The position numbers and the translations under genes are program-made. Of a DNA stretch of 64,000 bases, positions 1 through 9,579 are shown one piece after another (the stretch's first letter is position 1; each line of letters begins with the position of its first letter). This stretch comes from Gp6-AA40 sp963742105 (lineage in GTDB: Bacteria; Acidobacteriota; Vicinamibacteria; Vicinamibacterales; UBA2999), in assembly GCA_963742105.1 (NCBI GenBank), contig CAVUKN010000005.1, forward strand, positions 1,926,962-1,990,961. The letters are read 5' to 3'. The notes beneath the pieces are model-generated. The model saw nothing but the letters and a program-made list of their open reading frames with translations. It was not told the DNA's origin and did not search any database.

Positions 1-2256
1 CACAGCACGTACGCGCGCGCAAAGTCACGCTGCACTCTCGCGACCGGTGCGACCGGGGCGTCACTCTCGGCAAGCACGGTGAGTCGATCGATGAACCGTT
101 GGGAAGATTGCGCCCGTCCCGTCTGCTGGTACTGCAGCCTGAGCCGCGTCGACGAGTGCGCCTGGATCGTTTGGCCGTTGAAGCGCTATCTGCTGGCGAG
201 TCGAGAGGTACAGCGGGTAGTCCTGCGACCGATGCAGCCTGAGGAGCGCACGCAGCAGGTTGTTACTTGCAAAGTAATGGTCGGGCCGGAACTTCAGGAG
301 CGCCTGATACTCGGGAATAGACGAGGCGAATTGAGCAGTCAACGTGTAGTAGCTGCCGGTGACCCAATGTCGTTCCCAGGCGGGCACTCGATTCACGAGT
401 TGCATCGCCCGGTCGACATATTCACGGTACCTCGAAATCTGCGGATCCTCAGGCGTGCCCGCGTCGATCCCCTCGGTGTTGCGCACTGCCCAGGCCAGCC
501 AAATCCAGCCTGACGCGAAGTCCGGGTCAACCGTGACCACCTGTCTGGCGGTCGCCAGTGCGGCAGGCCACTTGTTCTCACGTCCCAGACGGTACGACTC
601 GTTATACAACTGGAACGCCTCCAGTGATGATGTCGAGGCCTGTTCGACGTTCGGGTCGGCTCCATGAATGGCCGGCAGTTTCTCACCGAGTGCGCCTCGT
701 ACCCGTATCGCTTGTCGCTGAAGCGCATCGAGTACGCCGTTCTGCCCACGCGCGCTTTCCCCGAGTGTGGCGACGACGGCGTTATCCGACGGATCGATCA
801 GCTGGGCGGTGATGACGTAGCTGGTGCCGAACCGTTCAACCCGTCCCGCGAGCAGGGCTTTGATGTGGCCGTCACGAACCGCCACCTCGCGTCCAATGGT
901 CTTGTCGATGACCGTGTCGCGTGGTCTCTTCATCAGCGCCAGCGCGTCCTCGATCCGCTCGTCGGGCACCAGGCTGACCACAGTCGATTCACTCAATGCG
1001 CGCTGCAGCGCGTATTCGACGGCGCCGTCGAAAATCGATTCCCCGGTACGGTTCTCGAACTTCGTGATCAGTACGTAATCGCGCGGAGCGAATGTCAGCG
1101 AGGCTTGGGCGGTTGGCGTTCGAACCCGATACACGCCGAGTGCGGCCGCGACTCCAACCGCGAGGACGACTGCGGCAGCAATGCCCCAACGCGCCCTTCC
1201 GGAAGTGACGTCGACAGCGGGCTTCGGGGCGGCTGGGTCGAGCGCTGCAGCGATTGCATCGGCCATCGCGTCGGCAGACGAGTAGCGATGGGCAGGATCT
1301 CGAGACAGTGCCCGCTGGACGACGGCGGCAAGCGGACTCGGGAAATCTCGGCGGAGGTCGACCAAGGGCAGGTCACTGCGCTGTCGATAGGCGTCCCGCA
1401 ATTCGACGAACGTTGAGCGTTCGACCGGATATCTGCCCGTCACCAGGTGGTAGAGCAGTACGCCCACGCTATAAAGATCAGACCGCACGTTGGGCCGTCC
1501 ACCTTCGATCACTTCCGGGGCCATGTAGGCCGGCGTGCCGGCAATCCGCACCGGTTGCAACTCGTCACGGTATCGCGAGGCGCCGAAGTCCATCAGGACG
1601 ATGCGCCCTTCGTCGCCTCGCATGACATTCGTGCTCTTGATGTCGCCGTGCACGAGCCCGGCACAGTGAACGGCTGCCAGGCCACGGCAGACATCCACGA
1701 TGATCGATGCCGCGTCATGCGGGGCGAAAAGGCCATCCTGCTGCAGGCACTGTCCGAGCGTCCGTCCGGTGACGAACTCGGTCCAGATACCGATCCGGCC
1801 ATCGCGACGGTCCGCCCCGTACACCGTGACGACGTTGGGATGTCGGACCCGCGCGAGCACGCGACCTTCTTCGATGACGGTTCCGTTGCCTGGGTCGGTG
1901 CCGGCGTCATGATCGATCAATTTAAGCGCGACTTCGCGCTCGAGGCGCGGGTCCCAAGCGCGATACACCTCGCCGTACGCGCCGCGCGCGAGACTCTCGA
2001 TGACGCGCAGCGGTCCCCAATCGCAGGGAGTCGCGAGGTTCGGGACGAACGGCTGGCCATCGCGCAGCGTGGACGCGAATTCGTGCGCGTGCGCGACGCG
2101 CGCGATGATGCGCAATCGACGTACAGTTTCCCGAACCGCCGGATCGGGCGCCCGCGATTCGAGGTCGTTCCAGTCGACGGCCGCATCGTCGGTGAGCGCA
2201 TCGAGCGCGGGCTGCAGCGACGGATCAACGCCGGCGCGGGATTCGTTCACGGTCAC
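1..2256 (-). CDS. Transmembrane Ser/Thr protein kinase with C-terminal repeat region (partial, frame break)
   Basis: Membrane Ser/Thr kinase of the Hanks type. Visible in order: glycine-rich loop RGAYGEVYRA (residues 91-100), VALKLI lysine (112), catalytic loop HGDIKSTN (203-210, HGD where most kinases have HRD), DFG (223-225), APE (246-248), one transmembrane helix (358-377), then an alpha-helical TPR-like region (about 550-700). The ATG overlaps the stop of the upstream ECF sigma gene as ATGA, so the two are co-transcribed and probably act in one signalling pathway. The open frame stops at 61, but from about 136 leftward another frame reads LQYQQTGRAQSSQRFIDRL and stays open to the window edge. 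The gene therefore has a frame break near 136 and continues outside the window. Kinase assignment is firm; its substrate is unknown. Confidence 0.9.
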
Positions 2257-2861
2257 TTCATTTCGGCGGCGAGTCGCAACAGCGCGCGCTGAACCGCCAT
2301 TCGCGCAGCATTCGCGGACGGCTTGCCGAGGGCCTCTGCCACTTCCTGATGGCTGAGACTCAGTTCGATGCGGGCGATAATCGCCTCGCGATCCTCCGGT
2401 TTCAGTCTGGCGAGCGCCCGTTCGTAGCGCTCCACTTCTTCGGCCCCGATCGCTGCCTCGAGCGGGGACGGGCCGGCCGCCTCAATCTCCGCAGCCGCTG
2501 CCGCGGCGTCCGGGTCAACGGACGGTAGTCGCGAGCCAGCCCGCCGGATCTCCTGGCGGATCTGATTCAGGAGGGCTTGCCGCAGGTACGCCTGCAGCCC
2601 ACCCTCGCCGCGAATCTCGAACCCTTCAATCTTTCTAAATGCGCGCGACAGGGTTTCCTGCACAACGTCCTGGGTGTCGCCCATTCCACGGGCGCTCGCT
2701 GGGAGCCGCCCCGACGCCCATCGGCGCATCCGCGGCAGGTATCGGCCGATCAATGCATTCAAGGCGTCTAGGTCGCCCGCTTGGGCGCCGCGGACCAAAT
2801 CGAGCGTCGTTTCAAAACCGTCGCCGCCAGCCGGCGGGTGCGATTCGTTCACGGGACGCAT
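2253..2861 (-). CDS. RNA polymerase sigma factor, ECF subfamily
   Basis: ECF-type sigma-70 factor of about 200 residues. Region 2 is seen in ALIGRYLPRMRRWASGRLP and DTQDVVQETLSRAFRKIEGF; region 4 is the C-terminal helix-turn-helix SLSHQEVAEALGKPSANAAR. Start chosen at the ATG at 2861 (MRPVNESHPP); a GTG at 2906 in the same frame would add 15 residues that look like upstream DNA. It overlaps the kinase gene by 4 bp. ECF factors paired with Ser/Thr kinases are a known arrangement in several phyla, where the kinase is thought to control the sigma factor; no separate anti-sigma gene is seen here. Confidence 0.9.
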   Translation of the reverse strand: MRPVNESHPPAGGDGFETTLDLVRGAQAGDLDALNALIGRYLPRMRRWASGRLPASARGMGDTQDVVQETLSRAFRKIEGFEIRGEGGLQAYLRQALLNQIRQEIRRAGSRLPSVDPDAAAAAAEIEAAGPSPLEAAIGAEEVERYERALARLKPEDREAIIARIELSLSHQEVAEALGKPSANAARMAVQRALLRLAAEMK

Positions 2862-2909
2862 TTTAGCCAGTGTCGGCGCGAATGCGCCAACCAAAGGAGA
2901 TGGCACAAA

Positions 2910-3541
2910 ATGCGGAAGCTTCTCGTCCCCATCATCGGTTTTTCCCTGCTGTCAGGACACTCGTCCACGCTCGCGGCGCTGAAGGTACACGACCACGCCT
3001 TGCTCCGTCACATTCGCCGATCGTGCAGTGGGTGCCGGTGGTGGGCCCGACCGCATCACCGGCGATGCCTTCGTCGTGTACTCCGACGGCGCTGATCGTG
3101 TCAGGTGTGTGGTGTTCAGCAGTACGGGGGACGCGCAGCTGGACACGACGCTCAGCGCGAATCCGTTACGGGTCATTGACTACGACGCCAGCCAGCTGAT
3201 CTCCGGAACCGGACCCACCGCGTCGTTCGCCAGCACGGGCGGCTTCACCATTCAGGCGCTTGCGCAGATGCATGTTGGCGATTCGAAGCTGACCGGTGCG
3301 GCATTCGGGAACTCGATCGGACAGTTTCATTTCCTCGCCAACGAGGGCGGAAGTTACGTAACGGCCACGCGGCTGGATGCGCAGACGTGGACGATTACGA
3401 CGGATGATCCGTATCAGCTCGGTGCCGGCGACGTCGCCGTGCTGCATCAGACGGTCAAGAACAAGGTCGTACAGGACCGGCACCTACCACATGCCGTTTC
3501 AGTTGACGGTCACGTGTCCCAACTGCATCGCACCGATGTAA
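2910..3541 (+). CDS. Exported hypothetical protein (frame-broken)
   Basis: Function not recognised. A Shine-Dalgarno-like AAGGAG at 2893-2898 fixes the ATG at 2910. The N-terminus MRKLLVPIIGFSLLSGHSS is a signal peptide. The frame breaks soon after it (about 3000-3030) and the main body is read from 3028 (GGPDRITGDAFVVYSDG onward), a beta-rich sequence. Near 3470 a second break leads to the likely natural end RTGTYHMPFQLTVTCPNC then stop at 3541. It is transcribed divergently from the sigma/kinase pair, sharing a region of about 50 bp. Probably a secreted beta-sandwich-like protein of about 200 residues; no catalytic motif is evident. Confidence 0.5.
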
Positions 3542-3591
3542 GTGCGACGACGAGTCGCATGCGTTCGCGCTAACGAGGGCGAGGTGAATAC

Positions 3592-4221
3592 GTGGCCCAC
3601 ATCGGGTTTCTGTGTCTGCCGTACCCTGGGCATTTGTACCCATCGAGCGCGCTCGCCACACACCTTGAGAGCCGCGGGCACCGCGTGACGTTCTTCGCGA
3701 ACGCCGATGCCGAGGCATTCGTGACCGGCCGCGGACTCGACTGTGTAGTTCTCGCGAGGGAGCAGTTCCCCCGTCGGGTATACGCGGCGGGTCACAGACG
3801 AACTCGGCAAGTTGCGGGGCCGCCGCGGCCTGAAATACACGATTCAAGTAGGCTGCAGGCGCGTCGACGCGACGATGGCCGAAGCGCCGGCAGCGATCAG
3901 GGCGTCGGGTCGAGGCGCTCGTGCTCGATCAGGCGGAAACGACGGGGAGCACGTTGGCGGAGCATCTCGAGTTGCCCTACGTGCACGTGGCGAACGCGTT
4001 CATGTTGAACATGGAGCCCGACGTTCCCCCGTTCAGTATGGGATGGGGCACCGGCGGCCCTCTGGTCAGGCTGCGCAATCGCGTCGGCAACGTGCTGGTC
4101 CGCAGATTGATGCAGCCGATCCGCGACAAACTCAACACGCACCGGCGTGCGTTGGGGCTTAGGCCAATTCGACGAGTTCATGAACGAGCGGTTTGGTAGC
4201 AGGCCGCAAGCCATCGCGTAG
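3592..4221 (+). pseudogene. Glycosyltransferase (MGT/UGT-like) N-terminal fragment
   Basis: Starts with GTG at 3592 and reads AHIGFLCLPYPGHLYPSSAL, the N-terminal Rossmann start typical of macrolide or zeaxanthin glycosyltransferases of the GT1 family. Frame changes near 3795 and 3910 connect to VTDELGKLRGRRGLKYTIQ and then VEALVLDQAETTGSTLAEHL and LPYVHVANAF. A last change near 4163 gives GQFDEFMNERFG and a stop at 4221. The product would be about 205 residues against about 400 for the family: the whole C-terminal UDP-sugar-binding half is missing. I call it a decayed remnant. Family assignment is by pattern recognition only. Confidence 0.55.
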
Positions 4222-4468
4222 GCGATGCAGCCGGCCACGTACGCCGAGAGCGGCTCGGCATGAGTACGCGCTTGTTGCAGAACGCCAAGCCTAGGCCGTG
4301 CCGTTGGTGCACCAGGCCCGGGAGAACGGCTTACAGCGTCCGGTTTTACGGAACGTTGTATCCGGCATGGCTGCCGGCAGCCGGCAGCGACGGCTGAAGC
4401 GCACAAGCGTGGCCTGGGCGTGCCCGGCATATTCCGCACGGCATCGGTTCCATGTGAAACTACGGCGC
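4222..4468. other. Intergenic stretch, nothing recognised
   Basis: No convincing reading frame, RNA or repeat between the glycosyltransferase remnant and the next fragment. It may hold degraded remains of the missing glycosyltransferase C-terminus, but no motif supports that. Confidence 0.3.
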
Positions 4469-4750
4469 ATGTTTCCGGCCGTCGCTCTGGCGATCGCGTT
4501 CAACGCTCTCCAGCCTGACCCCGCGCCACCAACCACACCGCCGTCGGTGATCGAAACGGCGCCCGTCGCCGTCCCGCCGGCAACACCGACCGCTCTTCGC
4601 TATTACACCAGCGGCAATCGACTCTGGGTGCTCGATCAGGTGGTGTCGATCGTCCTGCTGGCGATCATGTTGTTCACTGGTGCGTCGGCCACGCTGCGCA
4701 CCTGGGCCGCGTCTACGCGCACTGGCTGCCGAGCGCGTCCGACACGCGCG
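4469..4750 (+). pseudogene. M48-type metallopeptidase, N-terminal remnant
   Basis: ATG at 4469 opens MFPAVALAIAFNALQPDP, a proline-rich stretch, then TALRYYTSGNRLWVLDQV followed by a hydrophobic helix VVSIVLLAIMLFTGASATLR. This order (RYY-SGN-LW, then a membrane helix ending in LFTG-SA-LR) resembles the N-terminus of CAAX-prenyl-protease-like M48 peptidases. No HEXXH zinc motif follows; after about 4700 the frame changes (HLGRVYAHWLPSASDTRAVD) and coding sense is lost before the tRNA. Likely a remnant deleted for its catalytic part. Confidence 0.4.
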
Positions 4751-4856
4751 CGGTGGACCGGTTGGATGACGACGCGGACGCAACCATCTGCAACCCAGGC
4801 GCAACCGGCGACGCCGGAGGCCGAGTGGAAAAACGGCGTAAGTCCTTTAGTTGGAG

Positions 4857-4932
4857 TGGTGAGCCGCGAAGGAATCGAACCTTCAACCCGCAGATTAAGA
4901 GTCTGCTGCTCTGCCAATTGAGCTAGCGGCCC
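4857..4932 (-). tRNA. tRNA-Lys (anticodon CUU)
   Basis: Cloverleaf on the minus strand: acceptor GGGCCGC pairs with GCGGCTC, D-arm GCTC/GAGC, anticodon stem GCAGA/TCTGC with loop CTCTTAA giving CUU, and T-arm with GGTTCGATTCC. CCA is encoded. 76 nt including CCA. Confidence 0.95.
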
Positions 4933-5059
4933 GGCCAGGAGTGCATCGAGACGCGCACGGCGAGAACAGCCGCGCTCTCGACAAACACCGATTGTAACCG
5001 GTCGCAACAGCGCGACGCAAGGAGCGGCGCGAACTCCGCCGGGACGCTACGCGGATCCC

Positions 5060-5216
5060 GGCCTACGTGCATGCGAGCTGCGCGAACGCCGGGCCTGCCT
5101 TGCGAGGTTCGGCCTCCACGGCAAGGCTCCGACCACAGCGAGGCCCGGCCCCACAGCGAGGCCGGAATATACCGCGAGGCCCGCCCTACACTTCCTGACA
5201 AGCCTCGCCCTACACT
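5060..5216. repeat. Cluster of GCGAGGCC-type degenerate repeats
   Basis: Several near-copies of CACAGCGAGGCC and of CCGCCCTACAC / TCGCCCTACAC occur in direct and inverted order just before the response-regulator gene. They resemble halves of the GC-rich palindromes found elsewhere in this window. No coding frame is credible here. Confidence 0.5.
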
Positions 5217-5222
5217 GCAGCG

Positions 5223-5896
5223 ATGCGTGCGCTGCTGGTCGAAGACGACGCGGTGCTGGCGGAGTTCGTCGGCGGCGGACTCCGCGAGGCGGGCTTCGTC
5301 GTCGATCACGAACCGAACGGCACGGCGGGGCTCGCGGCGGCGCTCCACACGGCCTACGACGTCGCGGTCATCGACCTGATGCTCCCGGGGCGCGACGGCC
5401 TCTCGATCATCGACGAGATGCGCAGGCGCCGCGTCACCACCCCGGTGCTGATCCTCAGCGCGCAGGCGATCGGTCGACGACCGCGTCCGCGGCCTCCAGG
5501 CGGGCGGCGACGACTACCTGACCAAGCCGTTCGCCTTTCGCCGAGCTGCTCGCCCGCGTGCAGGCGCTGGTCCGGCGCTCGACCCACGCGGCGCCGGCGA
5601 CGACGCTGACGTTCGAGGACCTGGAGGTGGACCTGCTGTCGCGGCGCGTGACGCGCGGCGGCCAGGACATCGAGCTGCGCCCGCGCGAGTTCACCCTCCT
5701 CGAATACCTGCTCCGCAACGCGGGCCGCGTCGTCTCCAAGACGATGATCCTGTCGCACGTCTGGGGCTACCAGTTCGACCCGCAGACCAACGTGGTGGAC
5801 GTGCTGGTGAGCCGGCTGCGCGAGAAGATCGACAAGCCGTTCGACCGGCCGCTGCTGCACACGGTGAGAGGCGTGGGCTATGTCCTCCGCGCGTAA
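5223..5896 (+). CDS. OmpR/PhoB-family response regulator (two frame breaks)
   Basis: Two-component response regulator that would bind DNA once phosphorylated. The receiver domain starts MRALLVEDDAVLAEFV (acidic pair ED-D), the phospho-acceptor Asp lies in VAVIDLMLPGRDGL and the conserved Lys in LTKPF. The winged-helix effector domain follows (ELRPREFTLLEYLLRNAG, then VVDVLVSRLREKID and HTVRGVGYVLRA). Frame breaks near 5468 and 5538 each look like one extra base; the joined product is about 224 residues, normal for the family. It overlaps the histidine kinase gene by 17 bp. Closest in feel to CusR/CopR-type heavy-metal regulators, but the signal is not established. Confidence 0.85.
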
Positions 5897-7233
5897 CCCG
5901 TTCGGCCTGCGCATCGCGCTCTGGTACGCGGCGGTCTTCACGGTCAGCGCCCTCACCATCGTGCTTCCTGACCTACCTGCTGACGGCGCGATCGCTGGCG
6001 GCGCGCGACCAGCAGATCCTCCAGAGCAAGGTGGGCGAATACGCCGCGGCCTACGCACGCGGCGGCTTTCGCGCGCTGACCAACGTGGTGCAGTCCGAAC
6101 AGGCGGTGGCGCCGGAACGGCTGTTCGTCCGCGTCATCGATCGCGGCGTCGAGATGAAGGTCCTCAGCAACCCGGAGGGATGGGACCCGTAGCACGTCGA
6201 GTTCCAGTCGGCGCAGCTCGGCGACGGCACGCTGGTGCAGGTGGGGAAGAGCAACGAGGCGCGCAACGACCTGCTGGCGCGCCTGCGCGTGGCGCTCTTC
6301 ATGATGACGGCGCTCATCCTGGTCATCGCGCTGCTGGGCGGATGGATCGCGACGGAGTCGGCGATGTCGCCGATCCGCCAGCTCACGGCGACGGTGCGGC
6401 AGATCGTGGACACGGGCGCCACGGACGCGCGCGTCCCGATCACGCAGCCGCGCGGGCAGGAAGACGCGATCGATCAGCTCGGGCGTGCTGTTCAACGCGA
6501 TGCTCGATCGCATCGAGCGCCTGGTGGTCGGCATGCGCGGCTCGCTGGACAACGTCTCGCACGACCTGCGGACGCCGCTCGCACGCCTGCGCGGACGCGC
6601 GGAGCAGGCACTGTCGCGGCCGCCGGACCTCGAGCAGTATCGCGAGGCGCTCGAAGAGTGCGTCGAGGACACCGACCGCACGCTCGTCATGCTCGACACG
6701 CTGATGGACATCTCCGAGGCGGAGAGCGGGACGATGGCGCTGCAGCGGGAGGCGGTGGACCTGCACGAGGTGGTGGCGCGCGCGGTGGACCTGTATCACG
6801 ACGTCGCCGAGGCGAACGGCGTGACGCTGGAGGTGATGCCGTCCGGCGACGCGAAGAGCGGCATCCGCTGACGGTGGACGGCGACCGGCCGCGCCTCGAG
6901 CAGGTGGCGGCCAACCTGATCGACAACGCGGTCAAGTTCACGCCGGCCGGCGGACGCGTCGAGGTCCGCGTGTCGCGCGGCGATGGCGTGGCGCGACTGG
7001 AAGTGCGCGACACGGGTCCCGGCATCCCGCCGCACGAACTCCCGCGCATCTGGGATCGCCTCTTCCGCGGCGACCGCAGCCGCAACGAACGTGGTCTCGG
7101 CCTCGGCCTCAGCCTGGTGCGCGCAATCGTCCAGGCGCACGGCGGAACGGTCGGGGTGGAAAGCGTTCCCGGCCAGGGGTCGACGTTTACGGCCTCATTT
7201 CCTCTCGCTTCGCGCGTCGAGAGGTCTTCATAG
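5880..7233 (+). CDS. Sensor histidine kinase (frame breaks and one in-frame TAG)
   Basis: Partner of the preceding regulator. A membrane helix at the N-terminus (RIALWYAAVFTVSALTIVL), a periplasmic region, a second helix (ALFMMTALILVIALLGGWIA), a HAMP segment (PIRQLTATVRQI), the phospho-accepting His in NVSHDLRTPLARLRG, N box NLIDNAVKFTPAGG, G1 DTGPGIP and G2 GLGLGLSLVRAIVQAHGG. Breaks near 5966 and 6483 look like one extra base, near 6868 like one missing base, and codon GWDP-TAG-HVEFQ at about 6190 is an amber stop inside the sensor. Four lesions in 1.35 kb mean either a decaying gene or sequence errors; the catalytic motifs themselves are all intact. Confidence 0.85.
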
Positions 7234-7272
7234 CGTCGTAGAACCGCGATGGTGCCGGGTTTCGTCACCGGT

Positions 7273-7574
7273 GATCGCGTGACGGCGGTGGGGCTGCCAC
7301 GTCGCTCCGTATTCCCACCCCAACGCGCAGGCGTGCGCGTCGGGGGCCCGGGTTCGCGCCGCGGAAAAACGGCCGTCCGGCGTGAGACTGACGGTCGCGG
7401 CGGCGGCTGGGGCAATCCGGACGCCGGTGCACAATCGTGTCGATAACACGCTGATCCGAACGCCGGTGGCGAATCGGGGCCGCCGCCGAAAGACGCGCTC
7501 CCGGCCGTTTTACCTGACGGGTGTCGCGGCGCTCACAAGTCGCGTCGCCGCAGCCCCACCGCCATCACGCGATC
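7273..7574. repeat. Imperfect inverted-repeat element, copy 1
   Basis: The ends are a 25-bp inverted repeat with one mismatch: GATCGCGTGACGGCGGTGGG at 7273 and its complement ending at 7574. Inside, AAAACGGCCG near 7363 pairs with CGGCCGTTTT near 7502. The centre contains ATCCGGACGCCGGTG and ATCCGAACGCCGGTG as direct near-copies. No protein-coding sense. The central part resembles the reverse complement of the neighbouring element at 7603-7868, so the two look like diverged copies in opposite orientation. Together they fill most of the 754-bp gap before the protease gene. Confidence 0.6.
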
Positions 7575-7602
7575 GTGAGTGCCAACAGACGTTCGCCCTC
7601 TG

Positions 7603-7868
7603 GGGTCGGGGCGGCGGGCGACCCTGAGCGCGAGCGACCTGTGAGCGCCGTGATCAGCGACAGGTGTAAATCAGGCCTGGAGGCGCTGCGAGCGCCGTCG
7701 CCGCCACTATCGCCACGGGCGTTCGAGATAGCTCTCTACTGACCCGATTATTGGCTGCCGTCCGAATCACTTCAGGCGACGGCGGACCGTAAGTCCATCG
7801 CCGGATGGCCTGATTTTCCACGGCGATCACCGGGAGCACGCGGGCAGGGTCGCCCGCCGCCCCGACCC
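7603..7868. repeat. Element with 24-bp perfect terminal inverted repeats, copy 2
   Basis: GGGTCGGGGCGGCGGGCGAC at 7603 (24 bp in all, to 7626) is matched exactly by its reverse complement at 7845-7868; span 266 bp. On the minus strand its interior (7740-7830) resembles the interior of the element at 7273-7574: both translate to an IRT-x6-NRV pattern with RTPVA shortly after. No transposase and no obvious target duplication. Could be a MITE-like non-autonomous element or an old genomic repeat. Confidence 0.6.
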
Positions 7869-7987
7869 GCTGGATGTGGCCATCCCGCCAAACCTTTCAC
7901 CGATGTAATGCGGCTGAAAGGACTCTGAAAGCGTGTGTCCCGTCAAATCAATACAGAGATTGTCAATCCAGGAGAGGGTTACACACC

Positions 7988-9537
7988 ATGAACAGCTTTA
8001 TCCGCCTGACGCCGCGTGCCGCCCGCGTATGGGTGGCGGGACTCGGCGCCGCAGGCTTGATTGGAGGCGCGGCCTGGACGGGGCTGTCGGCCACGCCAAA
8101 TGCCGCGACGCCGGCCACTGTGCCGGCCACGACGCTGGCCACGTCCGCCGCCGCGGCACCACAGATTGCCCACGCCATTGCCGGCGGGCGCGACTCGTAC
8201 GCCGACATCGTCGACGTGGTCTCGCCGGCCGTCGTCACCGTTCACGCCACGGGCCGCGCCCGCGCCACCGAGACGCAGTTCGAAGTGCCGGACGACTTCT
8301 TCGGCCAGTTCTTCGGACGGCAGATGCCGAACCAGCAGCGTGCGCCGGCGCCGCCGCCCGCGGCAGACGGCGCTCGGCTCGGGTGTGGTCGTCACGAGCG
8401 ACGGCTACATCCTCACCAACAACCACGTGGTCGACGGGGCAGACTCGGTGAGCGTGGACCTGACGGACGGCCGCACGCTGACGGCGAAGGTCGTCGGCAC
8501 CGACAAGCCGAGCGACCTCGCGTTGCTGAAGGTCGAAGGTTCCAACTTCCGCTCGCTGACGCTCGGTGACTCCGACGCGGTGAAGGTCGGCGACGTCGTT
8601 CTCGCGGTCGGCAACCCGCTCAACGTGGGCCAGACCGTGACGATGGGGATCATCAGCGCGAAGGGGCGGTCAACCGGGCGTCGGTGACGGCGGGTACGAG
8701 GACTTCCTGCAGACCGACGCACCGATCAACCACGGCAACTCCGGCGGCGCGCTGGTCAACATGAAGGGCGAGCTGGTGGGCATCAACTCGCAGATCCTGT
8801 CGAACTCCGACGGCAACATCGGCATCGGCTTCGCCATCCCGGCCAACATGGCGCGTCACGTCATGACGGACCTGAAGACCTCGGGCAAGGTCACGCGCGC
8901 ACAGCTCGGCGTCGTCGTCCAGACGATCACGCCGGACCTGGCCGAGAGCCTGGGCCTCAAGGATGCGCGCGGCGTGCTGGTCAGCTCGGTACAGCCGGAC
9001 AGCGCGGCGCAGAAGGCAGGCCTGAAGCGCGGCGACGTCATCACCTCGCTCAACGGTCAGCCGGTGCGCGACATGAACACGCTGCGCAACCACGTCGCGG
9101 ACGCGGGTCCCGGATCGGTGGCGGACCTGAAGGTCCTGCGCGATGGTGCGGAGAAGGACGTCAAGGTGACGCTCGAGACCGCGGACGCGCGGCGTGCGGC
9201 GCGTGACGGCGACGACCGCGACAGCGACAACGGCGGCGGCGCGACCAACGATCGCGCAGCGCTCGGGATCAACGTGGCGCCGCTGACGCCGGAGCTGGCG
9301 GGTCAGCTCGGCGTCAAGCGCGACACGAAGGGCGTGGTGGTGCGCGACGTCGATCCGGACGGCCGCGCGGCCGACGTGCTGCGCCCGGGCGACGTGATCC
9401 AGGAAGTGAACCGCCACTCGGTCGAGTCGGTGGACGCGCTGCGCGGCGCGCTCCGGCAGACGGGCGACAAGACGGTGCTGCTGCTGATCAGCCGCGAGGG
9501 GAATGACTTGTTCGTTACGGTGAAGGCCAACGGCTGA
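7988..9537 (+). CDS. HtrA/DegQ-family periplasmic serine protease (two frame breaks)
   Basis: Periplasmic quality-control protease/chaperone. ATG at 7988 follows AGGAGAGG. An N-terminal membrane anchor or signal (RVWVAGLGAAGLIGGAAWTG) precedes the trypsin-like domain with His in YILTNNHVVDG, Asp in PSDLALLK and Ser in HGNSGGALVN. Two PDZ domains follow (LGVVVQTITPDLAESLGL onward, and LGINVAPLTPELAGQLGV onward). Breaks near 8372 and 8676 each look like one extra base; corrected length is about 515 residues, usual for the family. It lies downstream of a two-component system, an order that often reflects envelope-stress control, but no shared promoter can be shown across the 754-bp gap. Confidence 0.92.
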
Positions 9538-9543
9538 TCTACT

Positions 9544-9576
9544 CAATCGTGATTCTTGAATCGTGAATCGTGAATG
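9544..9576. repeat. Heptamer array (unit GAATCGT) between convergent genes
   Basis: Three to four 7-bp units (GATTCTT, GAATCGT, GAATCGT, GAATGGG) starting 6 bp after the protease stop and ending 4 bp before the stop of the convergent gene. GATTCTTGAATC can fold on itself. Probably works as a transcript 3' end for both genes (inference). Confidence 0.7.
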
Positions 9577-9579
9577 GGT

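Noticed and set aside
4291..4536. Minus-strand 81-codon frame in the gap after the glycosyltransferase remnant
   Set aside because: Arg/Ala-rich composition, no start signal, and it overlaps the better-supported M48-like N-terminus on the other strand.
7603..7868. Insertion sequence
   Set aside because: Perfect ends are present but no transposase frame and no target-site duplication, so I describe it only as an inverted-repeat element.
5223..9537. Programmed +1 frameshifting as the cause of broken frames
   Set aside because: Sites share no common slippery codon or stimulatory structure that I can see, and breaks fall at random in domains. Kept only as a remote option under the frame-break finding.
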